Origin: Lachnospiraceae bacterium
GTDB taxonomy: Bacteria > Bacillota > Clostridia > Lachnospirales > Lachnospiraceae
Assembly (NCBI GenBank): GCA_902363665.1
Contig: CABJAW010000005.1
Coordinates: forward strand, 62,001-126,000
Direction: 5' to 3'
DNA: 64,000 nucleotides
Position numbers and translations under genes: made by a program. Positions 37,673-46,377 of this stretch are shown piece after piece. A model generated the notes under the pieces. It saw only the letters and a program-made list of their open reading frames with translations. It was not told where the DNA came from and made no database searches. Each line of letters begins with the position of its first letter. Position 1 is the stretch's first letter.

Positions 37673-40318
37673 ATGAGCAAAGAATTAGCCAAGACCTACG
37701 ACCCGAAGGGGCTGGAGGACAGACTGTATCAGAAATGGCTGGATAAAAAATACTTCCACGCAGAAGTAAATCCGGACAAGAAACCGTTTACCATCGTTAT
37801 CCCGCCGCCAAACGTAACCGGCCAGCTGCATATGGGCCATGCGCTGGATGAGACGATGCAGGATATCCTGATCCGTTTCAAGAGAATGCAGGGATATGAA
37901 GCACTGTGGCAGCCGGGTACTGACCATGCGGCGATCGCAACGGAAGTAAAGGTAACGGCAAAATTAAAAGAGCAGGGCATCGACAAGGATGAGATCGGCC
38001 GCGAGGAATTTTTAAAGCATGCATGGGCATGGAAGGAAGAGTACGGCGGAAAGATCATCAATCAGCTGAAAAAGCTCGGTGCATCGGCTGACTGGGACAG
38101 AGAGCGTTTCACGATGGACGAGGGCTGCTCCAAGGCAGTACAGGAGGTATTTATCCGCCTTTATGAAAAAGGCTATATCTACAAAGGTTCCCGCATCATC
38201 AACTGGTGTCCGATCTGCCAGACCTCGATTTCTGATGCTGAGGTAGAGCATGTGGATCAGGACGGATTCTTCTGGCACATCAATTATCCGATCGTTGGAG
38301 AAGAAGGGAAATTTGTGGAGATCGCAACGACACGTCCGGAGACGCTGCTTGGCGATACCGCGGTGGCAGTCAACCCGGATGATGAGAGATATCAGCATCT
38401 GATCGGAAAAATGCTGAAGCTGCCGCTCACCGACCGTGAAATTCCGGTTATTGCGGATGCATACGTAGATAAGGAGTTCGGAACGGGCTGCGTGAAGATT
38501 ACACCGGCACATGACCCGAACGACTTTGAGGTAGGGAAGCGTCACAATCTGCCGGAGATCAACATTATGAACGATGATGCGACGATCAACGAGCTTGGCG
38601 GAAAATATGCGGGCATGGATCGTTATGAGGCAAGAAAGGCCATGGTAAAAGACCTGGAAGACCTCGGACTTCTCGTAAAAGTCGTACCGCACCAGCACAA
38701 CGTCGGCACACACGACCGCTGCAAGACGACGGTAGAGCCGATGATCAAGCCGCAGTGGTTTGTCAAGATGGAAGAGATGGCAAAACCGGCGATCGAGGCA
38801 CTGAAAAAAGGCGACCTGCAGTTCGTACCGGAACGTTTCGGAAAGACGTACCTGCACTGGCTGGAAAACATCCGTGACTGGTGTATTTCCAGACAGCTGT
38901 GGTGGGGACACCGGATTCCGGCGTATTACTGTGACGACTGCGGTGAGACTGTAGTGGCAAGAGAGATGCCGAAGATCTGCCCGAAGTGCGGAGGCACCCA
39001 TTTTACACAGGATGAGGATACACTGGATACGTGGTTCAGCTCTGCACTGTGGCCGTTCTCGACACTTGGCTGGCCGGACAAGACACCGGAGCTGGAATAT
39101 TTCTATCCGACTGACGTACTCGTTACCGGCTATGATATCATTTTCTTCTGGGTAATCCGTATGGTATTCTCCGCGCTGGAGCAGACCGGTGAGGTACCGT
39201 TCCATCACGTGCTGATCCACGGACTGGTACGCGATTCCCAGGGCCGCAAGATGAGCAAATCACTCGGAAACGGAATTGATCCGCTGGAGATCATCGATCA
39301 GTACGGTGCTGACGCACTTCGACTGACCCTGATGACCGGAAATGCTCCGGGTAACGATATGCGTTTTTATATGGAGCGTGTGGAAGCGTCCAGAAACTTT
39401 GCAAACAAGGTATGGAACGCATCCCGTTTCATTATGATGAACCTGGAAAAAGCAGAAGTTCCGGAGAAGATCGACCTCGATGCGCTGACCGGAGCGGATA
39501 AATGGATTCTCTCCAAGGTCAATACCCTGGCAAAGGAAGTTACAGAAAATCTGGACAAATATGAGCTGGGAATTGCCGTTCAGAAGGTATACGACTTCAT
39601 CTGGGAGGAGTTCTGCGACTGGTACATCGAGATGGTGAAGCCGCGTCTGTACAGTGAGACCGATACGACAAAGGCAGCTGCACTGTGGACGTTAAAGACA
39701 GTTCTGACAAACGCACTCAAGCTGCTGCATCCGTACATGCCGTTTATCACAGAAGAAATCTTCTGTACGCTGCATCCGGAAGAGGAGTCCATCATGATTT
39801 CTGCATGGCCGGAATATCAGGATGCATGGAACTTTGCAAAAGAAGAAAAAGAGGTTGAGACGATCAAGGAAGCAGTCCGTGCGATCCGTAACGTGCGTAC
39901 CGGCATGAATGTACCGCCAAGCAAGAAAGCGCAGGTATTCGTCGTTTCCGAGAATCCGGAGGTACGTGAGATCTTTGAGACCGGAAAAGTCTTCTTTGCC
40001 ACACTCGGCTATGCAAGCAGCGTTCACGTACAGGTAGACAAGGCCGGTATCGGAGAGGATGCGGTATCCGCAGTGATTCCGGAAGCGGTGATCTACATGC
40101 CGTTTGCAGAGCTGGTTGATATCGATAAAGAGATCGAGCGTCTGAAAAAAGAAGAGGAGCGTCTGACAAAAGAGCTTGCCCGTGTTAACGGAATGCTCGG
40201 CAATGAAAAGTTTGTCAGCAAAGCACCACAGGCAAAGATCGATGAAGAAAAAGCAAAGCTTGAAAAATACACGCAGATGATGGATCAGGTAAAAGCAAGA
40301 CTGGCACAGCTGGCGTAA
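37673..40318 (+). CDS. valS: Valine--tRNA ligase
   Basis: An 881-residue class I synthetase. HMGH (the HIGH motif) is at about residue 48 in [14 protein letters not shown], and KMSKS is at about 526 ([10 protein letters not shown]). The editing domain carries [15 protein letters not shown]. Zinc-type cysteine pairs appear at CPIC (about 181) and CDDC/CPKC (about 422-440). The C-terminal coiled coil that contacts tRNA is present ([19 protein letters not shown]). ATG 37673 has AAGGAGGAA upstream. The open frame continues upstream through the T-box by chance. Confidence 0.97.
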   Translation: MSKELAKTYDPKGLEDRLYQKWLDKKYFHAEVNPDKKPFTIVIPPPNVTGQLHMGHALDETMQDILIRFKRMQGYEALWQPGTDHAAIATEVKVTAKLKEQGIDKDEIGREEFLKHAWAWKEEYGGKIINQLKKLGASADWDRERFTMDEGCSKAVQEVFIRLYEKGYIYKGSRIINWCPICQTSISDAEVEHVDQDGFFWHINYPIVGEEGKFVEIATTRPETLLGDTAVAVNPDDERYQHLIGKMLKLPLTDREIPVIADAYVDKEFGTGCVKITPAHDPNDFEVGKRHNLPEINIMNDDATINELGGKYAGMDRYEARKAMVKDLEDLGLLVKVVPHQHNVGTHDRCKTTVEPMIKPQWFVKMEEMAKPAIEALKKGDLQFVPERFGKTYLHWLENIRDWCISRQLWWGHRIPAYYCDDCGETVVAREMPKICPKCGGTHFTQDEDTLDTWFSSALWPFSTLGWPDKTPELEYFYPTDVLVTGYDIIFFWVIRMVFSALEQTGEVPFHHVLIHGLVRDSQGRKMSKSLGNGIDPLEIIDQYGADALRLTLMTGNAPGNDMRFYMERVEASRNFANKVWNASRFIMMNLEKAEVPEKIDLDALTGADKWILSKVNTLAKEVTENLDKYELGIAVQKVYDFIWEEFCDWYIEMVKPRLYSETDTTKAAALWTLKTVLTNALKLLHPYMPFITEEIFCTLHPEEESIMISAWPEYQDAWNFAKEEKEVETIKEAVRAIRNVRTGMNVPPSKKAQVFVVSENPEVREIFETGKVFFATLGYASSVHVQVDKAGIGEDAVSAVIPEAVIYMPFAELVDIDKEIERLKKEEERLTKELARVNGMLGNEKFVSKAPQAKIDEEKAKLEKYTQMMDQVKARLAQLA

Positions 40319-40337
40319 GGAAAACAAAAGCAGAAAA

Positions 40338-40371
40338 AGAGTCCTCCGGTGGAAAATCCGGGGGACTTTTT
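40338..40371. terminator. Terminator between valS and a convergent gene
   Basis: AGTCCTCCGG / CCGGGGGACT-type stem with T5 after it on the plus strand and an A-rich flank on the other side. Confidence 0.8.
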
Positions 40372-40373
40372 GC

Positions 40374-41144
40374 TCATTGCAGCCCGATAATAAAGACGAT
40401 CAGTGCCACAAGCGCCAGGAGCGTCCAGCTTATGTATCGTTCTGCGATCTGCCACTCAGACGGCTTTGCATCTTCCACATTTTGAATCTGAAACATCAGA
40501 TTCCACCGGAACAGTTCATCTGCAAACAGAACAGACAGAATATTAAGAATACAGATGCAGACGCCTCCAAACCAGACGAGTCCTTCTCCTTTATGTGTTA
40601 ATTCAGGAGTATTCATAAGCTCATAAATCGTACCTGCAGATGGCTCCATGGGATCAATTACATTGCCGTTTTCGTCTTTCTCGAGACCATCGCTGTCCGT
40701 ATAAGTAAGGCGGAAGTCAGCGAAAACCCCATTCTCATCAAAAAGCCAGTAACCGTCGCCGGATTCTGAAACGCCGCCGCGAAAAAATACCTGATCGCCA
40801 TTACGGATTTCGATGCCGGTCATGTACCCTTCTGCTTCCTCATTCTTTGGGACGGCAGCAGGGTCTTTTTTTATCGTGTAAGGACCGTAGGTTTTGTCGC
40901 CGTACTGCAGCACAACAGACTGATCCTCCGATACGATGAACTGCACCTGCGTTCCATCAATTTTTCCGGAATACACGGTGGTGCCGTTTTCATCTTTTGG
41001 AACAAGGATTGTGTCATTGTACAGATATCCCACTCTTGAGATTGTCATGGGATAAATCACTGCAAAAATGACGGACATAAGAAGCATGAGAAGAATGATG
41101 CTTTTTTGGTAGGAATTCGAATTTTTGATTCTTTCCATAACCAT
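40374..41144 (-). CDS. Hypothetical membrane protein with extracytoplasmic domain
   Basis: A 256-residue protein I do not recognise. A helix at about residues 15-38 (SIILLMLLMSVIFAVIYPMT) is followed by about 150 residues of beta-rich, D/E/G-rich sequence, then two more helices, near residues 190-210 and at the C-terminus. This suggests an extracytoplasmic domain held by flanking helices. The start at 41144 has GAAAGGAACGT upstream; MVME could also start at the second ATG. It is convergent with valS and divergent from the ABC-2 exporter. Confidence 0.6.
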   Translation of the reverse strand: MVMERIKNSNSYQKSIILLMLLMSVIFAVIYPMTISRVGYLYNDTILVPKDENGTTVYSGKIDGTQVQFIVSEDQSVVLQYGDKTYGPYTIKKDPAAVPKNEEAEGYMTGIEIRNGDQVFFRGGVSESGDGYWLFDENGVFADFRLTYTDSDGLEKDENGNVIDPMEPSAGTIYELMNTPELTHKGEGLVWFGGVCICILNILSVLFADELFRWNLMFQIQNVEDAKPSEWQIAERYISWTLLALVALIVFIIGLQ

Positions 41145-41327
41145 ACGTTCCTTTCAAGGTGGATGGATGAGGTGGGACAAAAGCAGCTCTGCATTCCGGA
41201 AGACGATGCAGACGAAACGAAAATACATGTTAATGTAAACATAGCACACGAAAGAAGATCTGCATAGAAGCCTGAATGAAAATAAGAAAAACTTAAGATA
41301 CGACAAAGCGTTATATTATAGAGGATC

Positions 41328-41368
41328 AAAAAGCGATCGGTAGAATTCATTTCCCGACCGCTTTTTTT
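41328..41368. terminator. Terminator-like hairpin in a divergent intergenic region
   Basis: AAAAGCGATCGG / CCGACCGCTTTT stem (41329-41340, 41354-41365) with T7. No gene ends just before it on the plus strand. It may terminate a short leader or an unseen small RNA. Confidence 0.65.
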
Positions 41369-41484
41369 CCAATCTTAAGGAAAAAATACTATTATTTTTT
41401 TCACGAACGGCGTATACTTGGCAAAAAGAACAAGAAAAGGCTGTTCAGGGCAGAGCCTGGCGGAAGAAGAATGAGGGAAAGAGT

Positions 41485-42198
41485 ATGCTGTACATTAAAA
41501 ATCTGACGAAAACGTATGGAGAAAAGAAGGCAGTTGATGATTTGTCACTGCACATTGCACCGGGAGAGATTTACGGGTTTATCGGTCATAACGGAGCGGG
41601 CAAGACGACAACGCTCAAATCCGTGACAGGGATTCTGCAGTTCGATTCCGGAGAGATTACGATCGGAGGAAGGTCGATCCGTCAGGATCCGATTGGCTGT
41701 AAGGCGCAGATGGCTTACATACCGGACAATCCGGATCTGTATGAATTTATGACAGGAATCAAATACCTGAATTTTATTGCAGATATTTTTGGGATTCCAT
41801 CGGATGTGCGTCTGGAACGAATCAGAAAATACGCAGATCTGTTTGAACTGACGGATGATCTGGCAGAGCCGATTGCTGCTTATTCACACGGCATGAAGCA
41901 GAAGCTGGCGATCATTTCCGCGTGGCTGCATGCGCCAAAGCTTGTGATTATGGATGAGCCGTTTGTCGGTCTGGATCCGAAGGCGTCCCATATCTTAAAA
42001 GGGATGATGCGGGAGCTGTGCGATCAGGGCGGAGCAATTTTCTTTTCCACTCATGTACTTGAGGTTGCAGAAAAGCTCTGCGATAAGGTGGCAATCATCA
42101 AGGGAGGAAAACTGATCCGTTTTGGCACAATGGAGGAAGTGCGCGGAGATGATTCACTGGAGGAGGTATTTCTGGAACTGGAGGATGAATCATGCTGA
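41485..42198 (+). CDS. ABC-2 exporter ATPase
   Basis: A 237-residue ABC ATPase. Walker A GHNGAGKT is at about residues 33-40, the signature is degenerate (YSHGMKQKLAI) and Walker B is LVIMDEPFVGLD, followed by the H-loop in FFSTHVLEVAE. This is the CcmA/YxlF-like subgroup found with ABC-2 permeases. The start at 41485 has GAGGGAAAGAG upstream. Its stop overlaps the permease start by 7 bases, so the two form one transporter. Substrate unknown. Confidence 0.9.
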   Translation: MLYIKNLTKTYGEKKAVDDLSLHIAPGEIYGFIGHNGAGKTTTLKSVTGILQFDSGEITIGGRSIRQDPIGCKAQMAYIPDNPDLYEFMTGIKYLNFIADIFGIPSDVRLERIRKYADLFELTDDLAEPIAAYSHGMKQKLAIISAWLHAPKLVIMDEPFVGLDPKASHILKGMMRELCDQGGAIFFSTHVLEVAEKLCDKVAIIKGGKLIRFGTMEEVRGDDSLEEVFLELEDESC

Positions 42199-43787
42199 AA
42201 ACACTCGTAAAAAAGCAGCTGATGGAAATCTTCCGCAGCTGGTTCTACAATTCAAAGAAAAATAAAAAACGTTCCGCAGAGACGGTCATTGCTTTTGCGG
42301 TGCTTTTTGTACTGCTGATGGCCGGTGTGATGGGAGGCATGTTTGCACTTCTGTCGCTTGTAATGTGTGAAACGCTTGCAGAGGTCGGAATGAGCTGGTT
42401 TTACTTTGCGCTGATGAGTCTGCTGGCGGTACTGCTTGGCGCTTTTGGAAGCGTGTTCAACACGTATTCCAGTCTGTATCTGGCAAAGGACAATGACCTG
42501 CTGCTGTCGCTTCCGATTCCGGTACGCACGATTATGGCGGCGCGGCTGCTGGGTGTGTATCTGATGGGGCTGATGTATTCCGCAATCGTTATCATTCCGG
42601 CCGTGATTGTTTACTGGATTACCGTATCAGTCAGTCCGGCAGAAATATTCGGGGGAGTGCTTCTGACATTTCTGCTTTCCGTATTTGTATTTGTTCTGTC
42701 CTGCCTTCTTGGATGGATCGTGGCAAAGATCAGTCTGAAGCTGAAGCATAAAAGCTTTGTGACAGTGCTTGCTTCGCTGCTTGGGATCGGAGCCTACTAT
42801 TTCTTTTATTTTAAGGCGCAGACGCTGCTTGGAGAAGTGCTTGAAAACGCGCTGGTTTATGGGCAAAAAATAAAAGCGGCTGCGTATCCGCTGTATCTTT
42901 TTGGACGTATCGGAGAAGGAAAAATCCCGGCGATGATCGGTGCGACAGTGGTGATGGCTGTGCTGACGGCAGTTACTTTGGGCTGTATTTCACGCAGCTT
43001 TATCGGAATGATCACTTCCAGCGGAAAGACTGTCCGGATAAAATACAAAGAGCGTACCGCAAAAGAAAAGGGTCTGTACCGGGCTTTATTTGGAAAAGAG
43101 CTGGGGCGATTTACGGCAAGTCCGAATTATATGCTGAACTGTGGACTTGGTTCCCTTTTTCTTGTAGGAACGGGCGTATTTCTGATCGTGAAGGCTTCCT
43201 GGATTCAGCTTACGGTGGCATCATTTCTGGATCAGGGCAGTGTATTTATTGCCGGTATTGCCGGTTGTATCTGCCTTGTGTGTGCAATGAATGATATGGC
43301 GGCGGCTTCCGTTTCACTGGAAGGCAAAAATTTGTGGATTGTGCAGTCATTGCCGGTATCACCGCGGCAGGTGCTGATGGCAAAGGCAGGAGTACAGCTT
43401 CTTGTGACAGGTGTCCCGACGGCATTTGCCTGCATTTGTGTTCTGATTGCATTTCGTCCCTCCATTCTTTCCGGAATTTTTGTGTTGATGATACCGCTTC
43501 TTTATGTGGTACTTCTGACATTTTTTGATCTGTTTTTGAATCTCAGATTTCCAAATCTGACATGGACAAGCGAGATCGGACCGATCAAGCAGTCGCTGCC
43601 GGTCACGCTTGGAATTTTTGGTGGCTGGGGATATGTGCTGCTGCTGTTTGGCGGTGGATATCTGATGCGGAATCTGCTGGCGGTGGAGGTGTACCTGGCT
43701 TTGGTATGTGTGGTGACAGCCGGGCTGGCTGCTGTTTTGTACCGGTGGGTCGGCACAAAAGGTGCACGGATATTTGCCGGACTGTAA
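42192..43787 (+). CDS. ABC-2 type permease, large
   Basis: A 531-residue membrane protein with about twelve hydrophobic segments, roughly twice a simple ABC-2 permease. It starts with a cytoplasmic basic segment (FYNSKKNKKRSAETV) before helix 1. NTYSSLYLAKDNDLLLSLPIPV (residues about 93-112) and the later GKNLWIVQSLPVSPRQVLMAK are related loops in the two halves, of the kind seen in the putative ABC exporter family of Firmicutes. It is coupled to the ATPase and ends before a terminator. It may export a lipid, peptide or antibiotic. Confidence 0.82.
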   Translation: MLKTLVKKQLMEIFRSWFYNSKKNKKRSAETVIAFAVLFVLLMAGVMGGMFALLSLVMCETLAEVGMSWFYFALMSLLAVLLGAFGSVFNTYSSLYLAKDNDLLLSLPIPVRTIMAARLLGVYLMGLMYSAIVIIPAVIVYWITVSVSPAEIFGGVLLTFLLSVFVFVLSCLLGWIVAKISLKLKHKSFVTVLASLLGIGAYYFFYFKAQTLLGEVLENALVYGQKIKAAAYPLYLFGRIGEGKIPAMIGATVVMAVLTAVTLGCISRSFIGMITSSGKTVRIKYKERTAKEKGLYRALFGKELGRFTASPNYMLNCGLGSLFLVGTGVFLIVKASWIQLTVASFLDQGSVFIAGIAGCICLVCAMNDMAAASVSLEGKNLWIVQSLPVSPRQVLMAKAGVQLLVTGVPTAFACICVLIAFRPSILSGIFVLMIPLLYVVLLTFFDLFLNLRFPNLTWTSEIGPIKQSLPVTLGIFGGWGYVLLLFGGGYLMRNLLAVEVYLALVCVVTAGLAAVLYRWVGTKGARIFAGL

Positions 43788-43800
43788 AAGAAGAACGTAA

Positions 43801-43830
43801 AAAAGGAACTGTGAAAAGCAGTTCCTTTTT
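43801..43830 (+). terminator. Terminator of the ABC-2 exporter
   Basis: An 11-bp stem AAAAGGAACTG / CAGTTCCTTTT with a T-run. Confidence 0.88.
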
Positions 43831-43890
43831 CACATTCAATGAAAAAGCTTTTGATTTTGTACAAAATAAGGTAGAAGTGGAGGAGAGACA

Positions 43891-46041
43891 ATGAAGATAA
43901 AAGAAATGCTCGGCACGCTGCAGCCGGGCAAAAAACAGGAAAAACCGGCACAGCTGTGGACAAAATGGGGCGCAAAGGTAAAGAAGGAGTGCGAAGCTTT
44001 GGATTATGTGCCCCTTCCGGAATATCCGAGACCACAAATGAGGCGTGAGGATTATACGGTTTTAAACGGATGGTGGGAATGTCGGATTGCATCAGGCAAG
44101 GAGCGGAAAAATCATATCTGTGGGAAAGAATATGATGACAAAAAATATGATGACAAAAAATCGGATCAGCCGGAGAAAACGCTTTCTTGGAATTGTAAAG
44201 AAAAATGCTGGGACAGAAAAAGCGGCTGCCACGGAACAACAAGTTCCCAGGGAAAGATTCTCGTTCCATTCTCTCCGGAAAGTGCTCTTTCCGGAGTCAG
44301 CCGTCAGCTGCAGCCGGGCGAGGAGCTGTGGTATCGAAGAAACGTACAGATTTCGGAGAATGAATATCAGACGCATCGCGCAAAGAAGGACCGTCTTTTG
44401 CTTCAGTTTGGCGCAGTTGATCAGGAATGCTGTGTTTATTGGAATGGTCGTCTTGTGGGCAGTCACCGGGGTGGTTATCTGGCGTTTACGATGGAGGTAA
44501 CAGAATTTGTGCGGCCTGGGGCAAATGAACTGCAGGTCATCTGCACGGATGAAAGTGATACCGGGGCAGAGGCGCGCGGCAAGCAGAAGCTGCAGCCGGG
44601 CGGGATGTTTTATACGGCGCAGAGCGGAATCTGGCAGACGGTTTGGATGGAATGGGTGCCGCAAAGAAGCGTGAAGTGGATCAAGATAATGCCACAGCCG
44701 GATGAGGGTGTGGTAAGGATCCGGGTGCGGGTGAGCGCACAAGGGCAAAGCGCCGAACTGTTGAATACAGAAAATAGTATAGAAAAATTTCAGACAGAGA
44801 ATGTAGAAAGTGATAAAGATGGGACACAGAAAAGAAATGTAAATGAGACAGAAAAAAACAGAACAACAAAAAATAGTGATCTTAACAAAGAGAATGCTGA
44901 TGTGGGCAGTGAAAGTATAACTTGTACGTATATGCCGGAGCAGATTTTTATTACGATATCATACGAAGAAAATGCAGAGGAGAAACTGCAGATATCCTGC
45001 ATCCCATCACGCCGGGGCGCTGGCTGGACGGACTACGATGCAGCAATTACAATTCAGAATGCAAAGCTCTGGAGTCCGGAGCATCCCTTTTTATACGATC
45101 TGGAAATCCGGGAGGGAGAAGACCGTGTGAAAAGCTATTTCGCAATGCGGACGTTTTCGGTAGAACCGGATGAAAGTGGAATCCCACGCTTCTGTCTGAA
45201 TCATCAGCCTTATTTTTTAAACGGGGTGCTTGACCAGGGCTACTGGCCGGAAGGACTGTACACGGCACCGACCGATGAGGCGCTCGTAAGTGATATCGAA
45301 CGAATGAAGGAGTGCGGCTTCCGCCTGCTGCGCAAGCATTGCAAGCTGGAGCCGATGCGCTGGTATTATCACTGCGACCGTCTCGGAATGCTGGTCTGGC
45401 AGGATATGGTAAACGGGGGCGAAACGTACGATATGAACCGTATTTGCTATCTGCCGACCCTGCTGCATTCATTTCAGACAAAAAAAGGCTACAGTGAAGC
45501 TGCATGCGGACGAAAAGACCGGACGGGCTGCGAAGCGTGGAAACGAGATTGTATACAGACTGTGCGGCAGCTTTTCAATGTGGTAAGCCTGGCAGGCTGG
45601 GTAATCTTCAATGAGGGCTGGGGACAGTTTGATACAAAAGAAATGACGGCGCTCGTAAAGAAGCTGGATGGAAGCCGGCCGGTGGATGCGGCGAGCGGCT
45701 GGTTCGATTTTGGCGGCGGCGATTACCGAAGCGAGCACAATTACTTTTTTAAACTGCAGGTGCCAAAGAAATGGAAAAAGAATCCGGGTGGGCGCGCCTT
45801 TGTGATCTCAGAGTACGGCGGACTGACCTTAAAGATTCCCGGGCACATCTGGAAGGAGCAAAGCTATGGATATGGAAAACTGTCATCGCAGGCAGAATTT
45901 CAGGAGCAATTCCGGAAGCTGCAGGAGGAGATAAGGGCATTGGAAAAAGAAGGTCTTTCCGGTGCGATTTATACGCAGGTGAGCGATATCGAGGAGGAGA
46001 TCAACGGAATCTATACGTATGACAGGCGGGTGAGAAAATAA
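43891..46041 (+). CDS. Glycoside hydrolase family 2 protein
   Basis: A 716-residue cytoplasmic GH2 enzyme. The jelly-roll sugar-binding domain has ILVPFSPES and LLQFGAVDQECCVYWNG. The immunoglobulin-like domain ends near AMRTFSVE. The barrel has FLNGVLDQGYWPEG, the acid/base glutamate in VIFNEGWGQFD (about residue 575), and the nucleophile in VISEYGG (about 636). Residues about 75-120 and 290-345 are hydrophilic, low-complexity insertions rich in K, D, E and N; the first has a tandem YDDKK. Likely a beta-galactosidase or beta-glucuronidase relative; substrate cannot be fixed. The start has GGAGGAGAGACA upstream. Confidence 0.88.
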   Translation: MKIKEMLGTLQPGKKQEKPAQLWTKWGAKVKKECEALDYVPLPEYPRPQMRREDYTVLNGWWECRIASGKERKNHICGKEYDDKKYDDKKSDQPEKTLSWNCKEKCWDRKSGCHGTTSSQGKILVPFSPESALSGVSRQLQPGEELWYRRNVQISENEYQTHRAKKDRLLLQFGAVDQECCVYWNGRLVGSHRGGYLAFTMEVTEFVRPGANELQVICTDESDTGAEARGKQKLQPGGMFYTAQSGIWQTVWMEWVPQRSVKWIKIMPQPDEGVVRIRVRVSAQGQSAELLNTENSIEKFQTENVESDKDGTQKRNVNETEKNRTTKNSDLNKENADVGSESITCTYMPEQIFITISYEENAEEKLQISCIPSRRGAGWTDYDAAITIQNAKLWSPEHPFLYDLEIREGEDRVKSYFAMRTFSVEPDESGIPRFCLNHQPYFLNGVLDQGYWPEGLYTAPTDEALVSDIERMKECGFRLLRKHCKLEPMRWYYHCDRLGMLVWQDMVNGGETYDMNRICYLPTLLHSFQTKKGYSEAACGRKDRTGCEAWKRDCIQTVRQLFNVVSLAGWVIFNEGWGQFDTKEMTALVKKLDGSRPVDAASGWFDFGGGDYRSEHNYFFKLQVPKKWKKNPGGRAFVISEYGGLTLKIPGHIWKEQSYGYGKLSSQAEFQEQFRKLQEEIRALEKEGLSGAIYTQVSDIEEEINGIYTYDRRVRK

Positions 46042-46090
46042 AATCAAACGAACGTGCCATATTAAAGCCAAAGAGTAAATTATGAAGTGA

Positions 46091-46122
46091 AAGGCATCTA
46101 TCAGAAATGATAGGTGCTTTTT
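46091..46122 (+). terminator. Terminator after the GH2 gene
   Basis: AAGGCATCTATCA / TGATAGGTGCTTT stem (one mismatch plus wobble), GAAA loop and a T-run. Confidence 0.75.
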
Positions 46123-46242
46123 ATCAAAATTAAGGTGTATTTGCTATTGAATAGATGTACAATAAATTGATAAAGAATTCTTCAAAAAGGATAAGAAAGA
46201 AAATAGCATAGAAATAATCTAGAAAATAAAAAATATGAAACG

Positions 46243-46353
46243 GTGTCGATAACAGAAAATCAAGAGTGCGAGACTATAGCGAGGATGTTGGAGAAGTTAG
46301 AGGGACAATTAACAAAAATATTGCGAGATAATTGCTTCATAGAAAGATGTTAA
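46243..46353 (+). CDS. Possible 36-residue ORF before the metallophosphoesterase
   Basis: GTG start, 36 codons, predicted helical and amphipathic (ETIARMLEKLEGQLTKIL). It ends 24 bases before the TTG of the next gene. No ribosome binding site is seen, so it may be a chance frame or a remnant. The rest of 46042-46377 is AT-rich with no other feature. Confidence 0.2.
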   Translation: MSITENQECETIARMLEKLEGQLTKILRDNCFIERC

Positions 46354-46377
46354 TTATTTAAGAAGGGAGTGTTTTGG

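Noticed and set aside
38012..39220. 402-codon open frame on the minus strand
   Set aside because: It is the shadow of valS; the protein has no recognisable features and no ribosome binding site.
41293..41368. Small RNA gene
   Set aside because: A terminator-like hairpin is present, but the upstream promoter candidates have wrong spacing or poor -10 boxes.
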